A DNA stretch of 64,000 nucleotides, taken from positions 124,001 through 188,000 of the forward strand of contig CALUGP010000001.1 of assembly GCA_944320195.1 (NCBI GenBank). The letters run 5' to 3'. Within the stretch, counting starts at the first letter, position 1. Every line of letters begins with the position of its first letter. This stretch comes from an uncultured Prevotella sp. (GTDB taxonomy: Bacteria > Bacteroidota > Bacteroidia > Bacteroidales > Bacteroidaceae). Below are positions 10,001-18,471 of the stretch, in pieces. The notes below the pieces were generated by a model. That model was given only the letters and a program-made list of their open reading frames with translations, was not told the DNA's origin and did not search any database. The translations under genes were made by a program, and so were the position numbers.

Positions 10001-10979
10001 CGGTGTAGGCATGGGATTGCCGCTGTCATCGTCGCTGGCTTCACTTTTAGGCGGCAGTCTTACTCTTGACGATGACGACACGCAGGTCAACACATTCACG
10101 GCCGCCATTCCGCTGAATGAGGATGGTATCAGGAAGAACAACGAGCAGATGGTTGACACTCCGGATTATGTGTTGGAGGATGATTCAAATCAGTCAAAGG
10201 AACGCGCTGAAGGTTACACCGTGCTTATTGTTGAGGACAACGACAGCATGCGTGAGTTTCTGGCGGAGCAAGCAAACATGTCTTTTGCCATAGAGACCGC
10301 ATGCAATGGCCGTGAGGCTCTGGCACGTTTGGCGGAAACTCATATTGATTTGATAGTCACGGACATAATGATGCCTGAAATGGACGGATTTGAATTGTGC
10401 AGGACGGTGAAGGCTGACATAAACATGTCTCATATTCCTATAATATTCATCACTGCTAAAAACGACCTTGAAAGTAAGCTCAAAGGTTTGCAGTTGGGCG
10501 CTGAGGCATACATAGAAAAGCCTTTCTCTATAAAGTATTTCCGTCAGCTGATATCCTCTTTGCTGGATAACAGGCGGCGTGAACGTGAGTCATTCTCGAA
10601 AAAGCCGTTCTTCAATGTTGACAATATGCGTATGACCAAGGCTGACGAGGATTTCATGAACAAGGTGATGAAAATCATAGAAGACAACATTGGTGAGGAT
10701 GATTTCAATGTGGAATCAATGGCAGACATACTTTGCATGAGCCATTCAAGCCTGTTGAGGAAAATCCGTTCAGTGTTCAACATGTCGCCGGTAGAGCTTA
10801 TACGCACCGTCAAGCTTAAGAAGGCGGCAGAGCTGATACAGGAAGGCAAGTATTTGATAGGTGACATCTGCTATATGGTGGGCATCGCTTCTCCTTCGTA
10901 TTTCAGCAAATTGTTTTTCAAGCAATTCGGCATCAGTCCTAAAGATTTTGAGAAGCAATGTAGGGAAAAGAAGTCTTGA
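7005..10979 (+). CDS. Hybrid two-component system sensor/regulator (HTCS) of the locus
   Basis: A 1324-aa single-chain signalling protein. The chosen ATG starts the signal sequence MKSRQIVKIAVSAVLLLLAVPVGG; the upstream extension is repeat-derived. Order: two periplasmic seven-bladed propellers (repeats such as DSYGFMWLGTKNGLHRFD) to about 690, a Y_Y_Y domain to about 765, one membrane segment (about 770-795, WAYAVYLALAAMAVWGWFVW), a histidine kinase dimerisation domain with H828 in VAHEIRTPL, an ATPase domain (N-box NNALKYA near 942), a receiver with D1120 in TDIMMPEMDG, and an AraC-type HTH at the end. HTCS proteins sense oligosaccharides in the periplasm and switch on their own glycan locus. 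The ligand here is unknown. Confidence 0.96.
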   Translation: MKSRQIVKIAVSAVLLLLAVPVGGRDIYSFRHVDYNVGLSSSNVKCITEDSYGFMWLGTKNGLHRFDGIDTHRLNCFDYEKHRGNNNIGALYEDENKKLWVGTDRGVYLYDPIADSFSFMDAKDQKTGLKASNWVQSIASDGKGNVWVLLPNQGMFRYHGDKVEFYRVISPKANLKDTHIANMCVDRKGNVWLATTGVGLYKFNKAGNRFDKIVSADGETLDGTMFITVAEDTDGTIVFASSNGYLLRYNPVQNKFSRIHFEQEGHLYLRCLVCFDNEIWIGSQDGLYIVDKIDGHTSVLRRNPLNPFSLSDNIIYYIYKTHSGDAWVGTTYGGADYALRDKFGFEVFGSWSGLGGRIVSGLAQGPDKRIWIGTEDKGLFTFNTSTGIISPVAGIPSQCKSSLFLKNFNGSVFAGFVRGGLIKIDAGGSMSNVLDISEADNSVYSYLKDSRGNEWVGLGYALYRRDADKKEFVHISETGFCWIFYMLEARDGTVWLATMGNGVWKYTPSTGTFKSYSTTKPVDSGLRSDNISSIMEDSHGRIWLSTDRGGISCYDKVEDRFTSFGVEEGLPDDVAYSMLEDDGGNLWFGTNKGLVRFDPKTETARVFTTKDGLPGNQFSYNSALRGADGRFYFGGVGGVTAFNPAMEDSGMTSMEVWFTRLRVFDREVTVYTEDSPLRRNIMFSDRLELPYDMATFSLDVVAPYFGAAGGGEYSYRLHPGSGEWVRMADNRISFANLSPGRYKLSVRVENNGRAAERSISIVITPPWWSSVWAYAVYLALAAMAVWGWFVWYRGHKEKQLRERQRLFEVSKEKELYQNKVNFFTEVAHEIRTPLSLISAPLEAVEEAGIKNKRALHYLEVIRQNTKRLLNLTGQLLDFQKLGANRLTLRNENVDIRALINETLYRFEPAFTLKGKVLEKSIGEGRMIASTDKEAVTKIVSNLLNNALKYARHLTKVTLSSKDGFFIIKVTSDGEKISGGERKRIFEPFYQADGHDNGENGVGMGLPLSSSLASLLGGSLTLDDDDTQVNTFTAAIPLNEDGIRKNNEQMVDTPDYVLEDDSNQSKERAEGYTVLIVEDNDSMREFLAEQANMSFAIETACNGREALARLAETHIDLIVTDIMMPEMDGFELCRTVKADINMSHIPIIFITAKNDLESKLKGLQLGAEAYIEKPFSIKYFRQLISSLLDNRRRERESFSKKPFFNVDNMRMTKADEDFMNKVMKIIEDNIGEDDFNVESMADILCMSHSSLLRKIRSVFNMSPVELIRTVKLKKAAELIQEGKYLIGDICYMVGIASPSYFSKLFFKQFGISPKDFEKQCREKKS

Positions 10980-11036
10980 AATGTTGAAATTCAGAGCAAA
11001 GGTGTCATATTGGGGTAAAAATTTTATTTTTTGAAG

Positions 11037-11077
11037 ATTTCATATATGAAATTAGAGATTATTGTAAAGTAATTTTG
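11037..11077 (+). promoter_or_regulatory. Candidate promoter/operator before the esterase operon
   Basis: A TAATTTTG box at 11070-11077 fits the Bacteroidetes -7 element TAnnTTTG. No TTTG sits at -33; instead a perfect 16-bp palindrome, ATTTCATATATGAAAT (11037-11052), lies there. That is the pattern expected of an activator-dependent promoter, perhaps one used by the neighbouring HTCS. A direct repeat ACATGTCGG occurs at 11088 and 11133 in the leader. Function is inferred. Confidence 0.5.
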
Positions 11078-11174
11078 CGGTGGATAAACATGTCGGAATT
11101 GGTTTCCCGATAGATGCGGATGCAAGTTTCTGACATGTCGGTTCGTAAGCGAATATTAAAATAAACCCAAACAA

Positions 11175-13136
11175 ATGAATAAAAATATTCTTAGATTTTC
11201 ATTGGCGTTGGCTGTTGTGGCATTGTCATTTGGTGTTGAAGCAAAAGTCAGGCTGCCACATTTTGTGACAGACAGTATGGTTGTACAGCAACAGAGCAGG
11301 TGGCAGGTTGCAGGACATGCCGACGGTAAGGAAGTGAAAGTTAAATCTTCGTGGGACGGTAAGATGTCAGTCGTGCCGGTTGGAGAGGATGGCGCTTTTT
11401 CGGTAGAGTTGCATGTTCCTGAAGCCGGCGGACCATATACTTTGACTTTTGATGACGGCCACGAGACCGTTTTGCACGACATTTATTCAGGCGAAGTGTG
11501 GCTATGTTCTGGCCAATCCAATATGGAGATGCCTGTAGGCGGTTGGGGAAAGGTAATGAATTATGAGCAAGAGATAGCCAATGCGTGTCACCCCGAGGTG
11601 AGGTTTTTGCAGATAAAGAAGCAGATCGGTTTTTCTCCTGCGTCAGATACGGAAGTAACCATGGGCGGATGGCGCACGTGTACGCCTGAAACGGTGGAGA
11701 ATTTTTCTTCAATAGCGTACTTTTATGCACGTGAAATGAGCCGGAGGCTTGGCGTGCACGTGGGTGTAATTGATTGCACTTGGGGCGGAACGCCGGCTGA
11801 AGCATGGTCAAGTTTTGACGGTGTTGCCTCTGTGGATGGTTTTGAAAATGAGGTGAGGATGCTTGCCGACAACAAGTTTGACAATGATGGGATTAAGGCT
11901 GACTATGAAAGGCAAATAAGTGAATGGATGAAACTTGCTTTATCCGCCGACGAGATGAATGTAACGGCTGTGTCTGAAACTGTGTTCCAGGATGGCAAGT
12001 TGTTGGTTCTTGACGATGAGGAGTTGCCGATCATGCCTGTGCCATGCCAGTGGGAGAAGTCAAAGCTTCCTGATTTCAATGGCATTGTTTACATGCAACG
12101 TTACATTGATATTCCTGAAGAATGGGCAGGCAAGCCGTTGGAACTTCATTTGGGTATGATTGATGATGAGGATGTGACATATTTCAATGGTGTTAAGGTT
12201 GCCGAGGGATCGGGGTATAATGTAAAACGTGTATATACGGTTCCTGCCGGATTGGTGAAAGCCGGGAAGGCTTATATAACGGTCAGAGTCACAGACTTTG
12301 AGGGTGAAGGCGGCATATACGGCGACGGTGACGACCTGGTTGTATGTCAAGACGGGGCAAGATTGTCGCTTGTTGGCGATTGGCGTTACAATGTTGTGGC
12401 GGATTTCAGCAAGCTGCCGCGTAAGCCTGTGTCTCCTGAAAGTTCAAGCTTCCCGACCGTTTTGTACAATGCCATGCTGTATCCGCTGCACACATTGCCT
12501 GTAAAAGGTGTGCTTTGGTATCAGGGATGTGCAAATGTTGGCAGGGCAGAGCAGTATTCTCGTCTGTTCAAACGCCTGATAACCGATTGGCGTAAATTAT
12601 GGAATGACGACGATCTTCCATTTTACTTTGTCCAGTTGGCTGCTTATTTGAAACCGCAAAGTGTGCAGTCCGTGTCTGAATGGGCGGCTTTACGGCAGGC
12701 GCAGGCTGACGCCCTGTCTTTGGAAAATACGGCGATGGCTGTGACGATAGACATTGGCGACCCTAATGACATCCATCCTAAAAACAAGCAGGAGGTGGCG
12801 CGCAGGCTTTCTCTCATCGCCTTGCGTAATTCATATGGATACAAAGATATTGTTGCCGACGCTCCTGTTCCTGTTTCGTGCATTTTCAATGGAAATGAGG
12901 CTGTTGTCAAGTTCAATGGCAATATAACTGCAGAGGGTGAGCCGCGGGGATTTATCGTCCGCACGTCCGGCGGCGACTGGGTTCAGGCACAGGCTGTGAT
13001 AAATGACGACGGTGAGGCCGTAGTGAAGGCCCAAGGCCGTATAGAGGGTTTGAAATATAACTGGGCGGACTATCCGGATGGCAATCTGAGGGGTGAAACC
13101 GGACTGCCGGTAGCTCAATTCTCTTTTGGAAAATAA
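11175..13136 (+). CDS. Secreted sialate-O-acetylesterase-type carbohydrate esterase
   Basis: A 653-aa SGNH-fold esterase with a signal peptide (MNKNILRFSLALAVVALSFGVEA). The nucleophile serine lies in WLCSGQSNMEMP (about residue 115), and the Asp-His pair in DPNDIHPKNKQEVARRL near the C-terminus. Between them (about 300-400) sits a beta-sandwich insert (RYIDIPEEWAGKPLELHLG), typical of this family. Such enzymes remove O-acetyl groups from sialic acids or, in plant-glycan loci, from acetylated hemicellulose sugars. The neighbours here are alpha-galactosidase, GH2 and GH92, so general glycan deacetylation is as likely as sialate-specific action. It is the first gene after the regulator and probably heads the operon to 20661. 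Confidence 0.87.
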   Translation: MNKNILRFSLALAVVALSFGVEAKVRLPHFVTDSMVVQQQSRWQVAGHADGKEVKVKSSWDGKMSVVPVGEDGAFSVELHVPEAGGPYTLTFDDGHETVLHDIYSGEVWLCSGQSNMEMPVGGWGKVMNYEQEIANACHPEVRFLQIKKQIGFSPASDTEVTMGGWRTCTPETVENFSSIAYFYAREMSRRLGVHVGVIDCTWGGTPAEAWSSFDGVASVDGFENEVRMLADNKFDNDGIKADYERQISEWMKLALSADEMNVTAVSETVFQDGKLLVLDDEELPIMPVPCQWEKSKLPDFNGIVYMQRYIDIPEEWAGKPLELHLGMIDDEDVTYFNGVKVAEGSGYNVKRVYTVPAGLVKAGKAYITVRVTDFEGEGGIYGDGDDLVVCQDGARLSLVGDWRYNVVADFSKLPRKPVSPESSSFPTVLYNAMLYPLHTLPVKGVLWYQGCANVGRAEQYSRLFKRLITDWRKLWNDDDLPFYFVQLAAYLKPQSVQSVSEWAALRQAQADALSLENTAMAVTIDIGDPNDIHPKNKQEVARRLSLIALRNSYGYKDIVADAPVPVSCIFNGNEAVVKFNGNITAEGEPRGFIVRTSGGDWVQAQAVINDDGEAVVKAQGRIEGLKYNWADYPDGNLRGETGLPVAQFSFGK

Positions 13137-13206
13137 GGGCAAAATGTTGGCTTTCAAACGAAAAACGGTGATTTATTTAGAATAAACCATTAACAAATAT
13201 AACAAC

Positions 13207-15348
13207 ATGAAAAACTTTATCAAACTATTTTCGGCGTTGTGCTTGCTGCTTGTAGCTGGCAATGTTGGCGCCAAGGAGCAAATTGTTGTAGAGACAAACG
13301 GCACAAGTCTGGTGTTCACAGTCGGTGACAACGGCCGTCTCTATCAAAGTTATTTCGGGAAAAAACTTGCCGACAAGGCTGATTACGCGAGCCTTCCTCT
13401 TGGCAAGGAAGCTTACCTGACTCACGGCATGGAAGATTACTTTGAGCCGGCGTTGCATGTCAATCATGCTGACGGCAATCCTTCCACGCTTTTGAATTAC
13501 AAGTCGCATGAGACTAAGGCTTGCCCAGGCGGCACGGAGACAGTTATTTATCTTGCCGACCCTGTCTATTCAGACGAAGTTGCCATGCACTTTGTGGCGT
13601 TTGTAGAGGAAGACGTGTTCAAGACATGGACCGAAATCACCAACAAAGGCAAGTCTGCCGTCGAGCTTGAGAAGTATGCTTCGTCTTTGCTTCATTTCTT
13701 TGCACCCAAGTATTATCTTACGCAATACGACGGTGATTGGGCGGCCGAGGTGCACAAGCATACCCAGGAACTCTATTTCGGCAAGAAAGTGATTGACACG
13801 AAGCTTGGCGCCCGTGCCGACATGTTCACTCCTCCGTTCTTCCAACTGTCGCTTGACAAGCCTGCCACAGAGTGCAGCGGCGAGGTGCTTGTAGGCACTT
13901 TGGGGTGGTCGGGAAACTTCCGCTTCACCTTCGAGGTTGACAATCTCGGCGGATTGCGTGTGCTCAGCGGCATCAATCCTTATGCTTCGCAATATAAGTT
14001 GGCCAAGGGTGGAAGTTTCAAGACCCCCGAGTTCATATTCACTTTGAGCCAGAGTGGCACGGGACATGCCAGCCGTTGTCTCCATGACTGGGCTCGCAAG
14101 TACCAGATAAAGGACGGTGAGGGCGACCGCATGACTCTGCTTAACAACTGGGAGGCTACATATTTTGACTTTGACGAGGACAAGCTTGTATCTTTGATAT
14201 CTGATGCCAAGACTTTGGGCGTGGACATGTTCCTGCTTGACGACGGCTGGTTTGGCAACAAGTACAAGCGTCACAGCGACACGCAGGCGCTTGGCGACTG
14301 GGAGGTTACTGCCGACAAGTTGCCCAACGGCATAGGCCGTCTTACGGACGAGGCTGCAAAGCAGGGCGTGAAATTCGGCCTTTGGATAGAGCCTGAGATG
14401 GTAAGTCCCAAGTCAGAGCTTTATGAAAAGCACAGGGACTGGGTAATCAGGCTTGACAACCGTAAGGAGTATTACTTCCGGAATCAGCTTGTGCTCGACC
14501 TGAGCAACCCCAAGGTGCAGGATTATGTCTTTGGCGTTGTTGACGGACTTATGACCAAATATCCTGACATTGCCTATTTCAAGTGGGACTGCAACAGCCC
14601 TATTACCAACATCTATTCCAAGTATGAGAAGATGAACCAGTCACACTTGTATGTAGACTACGTGCGCGGACTTTACAAGGTGCTTGACCGTATCAAGGCT
14701 AAATATCCCGACCTGCCGATGATGCTTTGCTCGGGCGGCGGCGGACGCACGGACTATGAGGCTTTGAAATACTTTGTAGAGATGTGGCCGAGCGACAATA
14801 CTGACCCTGTGGAGCGTCTGTTCATCCAGTGGGGCTATTCACAGGTGTTCCCCGCCAAGGTGCAGTGTGCGCATGTCACGTCGTGGAACAAGAGCGCGAG
14901 CCTTAAGTTCCGTGTGAACGTTGCGATGATGGGCAAGCTTGGGTTCGACATCAACCTGCATGAGATATCGGCCGAAGAGCTGGCTTACTGCAAGCAGTCT
15001 GTAATAGACTTCAACCGCCTTAAGCCGGCAATTCTCGCCGGTGACCAGTATCGACTCGTGTCTCCGTATGACGGCAATCATGCTTCGACGATGTACGTAA
15101 GCAAGGACAAGCGCAGCGCCGTGGTGTTTGCTTTTGACATCTATCCGCGCTATGGAGAGATATTATACAATGTCAAGTTCGCCGGACTCGACGCTTCTGC
15201 GACCTACGACGTGCGCGAAATCAACCGTGCCGACGGCTCCGTAGGCGAGGCGAAGGCATATTCAGGAGATTATCTTATGACGGTTGGCCTGCCGCTGTTC
15301 ACAGGCAACAAGCTGGCAAGCCGCGTATATGAATTGACGGCAAGATAA
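13207..15348 (+). CDS. GH36 alpha-galactosidase, secreted
   Basis: A 713-aa enzyme with signal peptide MKNFIKLFSALCLLLVAGNVGA. It follows the GH36 plan: an N-terminal beta-supersandwich (to about 310), a TIM barrel, and a C-terminal antiparallel sheet. D461 in YFKWDCNSP is the expected nucleophile, and D530 in MWPSDNTDPVERL the acid/base. LLDDGWFG and GLWIEPEMVSP are further family blocks. It releases alpha-linked galactose from oligo- or polysaccharides. It starts 70 bp after the esterase and lies in the same direction as the GH2 and GH92 genes. The family call is firm; the natural substrate is not visible. Confidence 0.94.
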   Translation: MKNFIKLFSALCLLLVAGNVGAKEQIVVETNGTSLVFTVGDNGRLYQSYFGKKLADKADYASLPLGKEAYLTHGMEDYFEPALHVNHADGNPSTLLNYKSHETKACPGGTETVIYLADPVYSDEVAMHFVAFVEEDVFKTWTEITNKGKSAVELEKYASSLLHFFAPKYYLTQYDGDWAAEVHKHTQELYFGKKVIDTKLGARADMFTPPFFQLSLDKPATECSGEVLVGTLGWSGNFRFTFEVDNLGGLRVLSGINPYASQYKLAKGGSFKTPEFIFTLSQSGTGHASRCLHDWARKYQIKDGEGDRMTLLNNWEATYFDFDEDKLVSLISDAKTLGVDMFLLDDGWFGNKYKRHSDTQALGDWEVTADKLPNGIGRLTDEAAKQGVKFGLWIEPEMVSPKSELYEKHRDWVIRLDNRKEYYFRNQLVLDLSNPKVQDYVFGVVDGLMTKYPDIAYFKWDCNSPITNIYSKYEKMNQSHLYVDYVRGLYKVLDRIKAKYPDLPMMLCSGGGGRTDYEALKYFVEMWPSDNTDPVERLFIQWGYSQVFPAKVQCAHVTSWNKSASLKFRVNVAMMGKLGFDINLHEISAEELAYCKQSVIDFNRLKPAILAGDQYRLVSPYDGNHASTMYVSKDKRSAVVFAFDIYPRYGEILYNVKFAGLDASATYDVREINRADGSVGEAKAYSGDYLMTVGLPLFTGNKLASRVYELTAR

Positions 15349-15358
15349 GCTGTTTTCT

Positions 15359-15441
15359 GAAAGACGGCCTTTTGCCTTCCAAAAGGCCGTCTTTTGCATC
15401 ATGAAAGGCCGTCTTTTGCACGCCAAAAGACGGTCTTTTAC
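15359..15441. repeat. Four-unit GGCCGTC-type repeat array between GH36 and GH2 genes
   Basis: Units with cores AAAGACGGCCTTTT, AAAAGGCCGTCTTTT, AAAGGCCGTCTTTT and AAAGACGGTCTTTT follow at 22-24 bp spacing. The first two are oppositely oriented and can pair into a stable stem, so the array may modulate read-through within the gene cluster. Only about 50 bp separate it from the next start codon. Confidence 0.85.
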
Positions 15442-15495
15442 AATACGCCTTGATAAATTGTTTGCAAATTTAAACCATGTTAATAACATAAAGTG

Positions 15496-18447
15496 ATGAA
15501 AAACATAGCAAAGAAAGTGTTGTTCATGCTCGCATGGGCGGTGGCGTTCAATGCCGGGGCGGCCGACAAGGTGTACCTGCATACCGGTTCGCCCGAGGCC
15601 GGGTGGAAGTTGAAGCCGCAGGCGGAGGTCGCAGGCGGAGTGGCCGCGCTTAGCGAGGCAAGTTATAATGATGCCGACTGGGTGGACGCCTTGGTGCCCG
15701 GCACGGCCTTTAGCGCGTATGTCGCCGCGGGGTTGGAGAAAGACCCCAACTTCGGCGACAACATCCACAATGTGGATAAGGCAAAGTATGACCGTAGTTT
15801 CTGGTACCGCACGAAGTTCAGGGTGCCGTCAGACTTCACCAAGGAGCGCGTATGGCTGAACTTCAACGGTGTTAACCGCCGTGCGGAGATATACCTGAAC
15901 GGCGTGGAGCTGGGCCGGCTTGACGGTTTCATGCACCGTGGTCGCTTCGACATAACCGGGATTGCGCGGCGTGATGGATACAATGTGCTGCTTGTGCTCG
16001 TGCATATTCCAGACAAGCCCCTGGCCAATCAAGGCAGTCCGACTTACCTCTCAAGCGGAGGATGGGACTGGATGCCGTATGTTCCCGGACTCAACAGTGG
16101 AATTACAGACAAGGTGTTCCTCTCGAACACGGGGCACGCTTCGCTCGTCGATCCGTGGATACGCTCGTCTTTGCCGACGCGTGGACGTGCCGACTTGAGC
16201 GTGGCTTTGGATGTTGAGAACAATTCAGGAGATGCGTCGGAAATGCTTGTGCGCGGTACGATCACGCCCGGCAATGTCGTGTTTGAGCAAAAAGTCAAGG
16301 TTGATGCGCACGGCAAGAGCACGGTGAAATTTGACAAGCGTTATTATCCGCAGCTCTCTATAGACCGTCCTCGCCTATGGTGGCCCAACGGTTACGGCGA
16401 GCCCAACATGTACAAATGCAAGTTTGAGGTGTTTGAAGACGGAGCGCTTTCAGACAGCCGCGACATCTCGTTCGGCATAAAGGAGTATTCTTACGACAAG
16501 GAAGGCAACACGTTCCACATATACATAAACGGTGTTCCGGTATTCGTGAAAGGCGCCAACTGGGGCATGTCGGAGTACATGTTGCGTTGCCGCGGCGAGG
16601 AGTATGACACGAGGATACTTCTTCACAAGGAGATGAATTTCAATATGATACGCAACTGGCTCGGCTCCGTGACCGATGATGAGTTCTACGAGGCATGCGA
16701 CAAGTATGGAATAATGGTGTGGGATGACTTCTGGATAAATTCTAATCCGAACCTGCCTTACGACTTAAACGTGTTCAACAACAACATGATGGAGAAAATC
16801 AAACGTCTCAGGAATCATCCGTGCATCGCCGTGTGGTGTGGCGACAACGAGTCAAATCCTCAGCCGCCGCTTGAAGGATGGATGGCTGAGAATGTCAAGA
16901 CTTTCGACGGTGGCGACCGCTATTTCCAGGCAAATTCTCATGCGCAGGGACTTACGGGCAGCGGCCCTTGGGGCGCATTCGAGCCGAGATACTATTTTAC
17001 CAAATATCCTGACGGTCTTGAAGGCGACCCCGCACGCGGATGGGGATTCCGCACGGAGATTGGTACGGCCGCCGTGCCGACGTTCGAGAGTTTCAAGAAA
17101 TTCATGCCGAAGGAAAACTGGTGGCCGCAGGACGAAATGTGGAACAAGCACTATTTCGGGCAAAACGCCTTCAATGCCGCCCCTGAACGCTATAATGCGA
17201 CAATAGAGAACAGTTATGGCAAGCCAACCGGCGCGGAGGACTTCTGCCGCAAGGCGCAGTTGGTCAACATCGAGTCTAACAAAGCCATGTACGAGGGATG
17301 GCTCGACCGCATGTGGGAGGATGCCTCGGGAATAATGTGCTGGATGGGACAGTCCGCCTATCCGTGCATGGTTTGGCAGACATACGATTACTATTTCGAC
17401 CCAACCGGTGTGTATTGGGGCACCAAGTCGGCGTGTGAGCCGGTGCATGTTTACTGGAACCCCGTGACCGATGATGTGAAGATAGCCAACACGTCACGCC
17501 GTGACCTTGACGGGATGACGGCTGAAGTAAGGGTTTACAATCTTGACGGAAACGAGGTGAAACGCTACCGCAAGTCAGCCACAGTGTCTTCACCGAGCAA
17601 TACTGTGGCAAGGTGCTTCAACATAGACTTCAACAAAGAGCGCAAGAACTTGTCGCTCAACCGGCCTGCGTTTGCTTCAAGCACGACACACGGCCAGCCG
17701 TCTGACGCGACAGACGGTAAGGAAGACACCCGTTGGGCTGCTGCCAAGGCCGAAAATGAGTGGATATACGTTGACTTGGGCGAGATCAAGCCTGTAGGCG
17801 GAGTGCGTCTGAACTGGGAAGCATCGTTCGGAAAGGGATACAAAATACAGGTTTCGAATGATGCGGAGCATTGGACAGAGGTGTACAAGACCAACGAGGG
17901 ACGTGGCGGAGTTGACGAAATAACCTTCCCCGAAGTGAAGGCCCGTTATGTCCGCATGTTCGGCACAGAACTGGGATGGTGGTTCGGATACTCGTTGTGG
18001 AGCTTCGACGTGCTCGGTGGGGTAGAGCCGAGCGAGGGATTGAGCGATGTACACTTCATACGGCTTACATTGAAAGACAAGGACGGGCGGACAATATCTG
18101 AGAATAATTACTGGCGTGGAAACAACCGTGTGGATTTCACTGCGCTCAACAGTCTGAAGCCCGTCAGCCTGAAAGTTTCTTCCAAACTGACACGCAAGCC
18201 CGGAGGCAAGGCCGAAATATCGGCTGATGTGACATTGCCTCGTTCAGCTGACAATGCTGCGTTTGCCGTACATGTGCAGCCGGTGCGTGCCTCTGACGGC
18301 GAGCGTATATTGCCCGCAGTGATGAGTGACAACTACTTTACGCTGATGCCGGGTGAGACAAGGCATGTTACGTTTACGTTTGACGAGGCGTTGCTTAAAG
18401 GAGGCTCATATAAACTGACTGCAGTTCCGTATAACGGACTGAAATGA
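15496..18447 (+). CDS. Secreted GH2 glycosidase with inserted F5/8-type C (CBM32-like) domain
   Basis: About 983 aa. The ATG at 15496 is preferred over a GTG one codon earlier. Signal peptide MKNIAKKVLFMLAWAVAFNAGAA. Domain order: GH2 sugar-binding sandwich (about 35-210), Ig-like domain, catalytic barrel with acid/base E452 in WCGDNESNP and likely nucleophile E521 in FRTEIGTA. After the barrel an Ig-like segment is interrupted by a discoidin/F5/8 C domain (about 715-840, LNRPAFASSTTHGQPSDATDG), then a last Ig-like domain. The closest functional relatives by motif are exo-beta-glucosaminidase- and mannosidase-like GH2 enzymes, acting on non-reducing ends. The exact specificity is not readable. 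Confidence 0.85.
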   Translation: MKNIAKKVLFMLAWAVAFNAGAADKVYLHTGSPEAGWKLKPQAEVAGGVAALSEASYNDADWVDALVPGTAFSAYVAAGLEKDPNFGDNIHNVDKAKYDRSFWYRTKFRVPSDFTKERVWLNFNGVNRRAEIYLNGVELGRLDGFMHRGRFDITGIARRDGYNVLLVLVHIPDKPLANQGSPTYLSSGGWDWMPYVPGLNSGITDKVFLSNTGHASLVDPWIRSSLPTRGRADLSVALDVENNSGDASEMLVRGTITPGNVVFEQKVKVDAHGKSTVKFDKRYYPQLSIDRPRLWWPNGYGEPNMYKCKFEVFEDGALSDSRDISFGIKEYSYDKEGNTFHIYINGVPVFVKGANWGMSEYMLRCRGEEYDTRILLHKEMNFNMIRNWLGSVTDDEFYEACDKYGIMVWDDFWINSNPNLPYDLNVFNNNMMEKIKRLRNHPCIAVWCGDNESNPQPPLEGWMAENVKTFDGGDRYFQANSHAQGLTGSGPWGAFEPRYYFTKYPDGLEGDPARGWGFRTEIGTAAVPTFESFKKFMPKENWWPQDEMWNKHYFGQNAFNAAPERYNATIENSYGKPTGAEDFCRKAQLVNIESNKAMYEGWLDRMWEDASGIMCWMGQSAYPCMVWQTYDYYFDPTGVYWGTKSACEPVHVYWNPVTDDVKIANTSRRDLDGMTAEVRVYNLDGNEVKRYRKSATVSSPSNTVARCFNIDFNKERKNLSLNRPAFASSTTHGQPSDATDGKEDTRWAAAKAENEWIYVDLGEIKPVGGVRLNWEASFGKGYKIQVSNDAEHWTEVYKTNEGRGGVDEITFPEVKARYVRMFGTELGWWFGYSLWSFDVLGGVEPSEGLSDVHFIRLTLKDKDGRTISENNYWRGNNRVDFTALNSLKPVSLKVSSKLTRKPGGKAEISADVTLPRSADNAAFAVHVQPVRASDGERILPAVMSDNYFTLMPGETRHVTFTFDEALLKGGSYKLTAVPYNGLK

Positions 18448-18471
18448 CAAGATACATAAAATATTCTTTTT

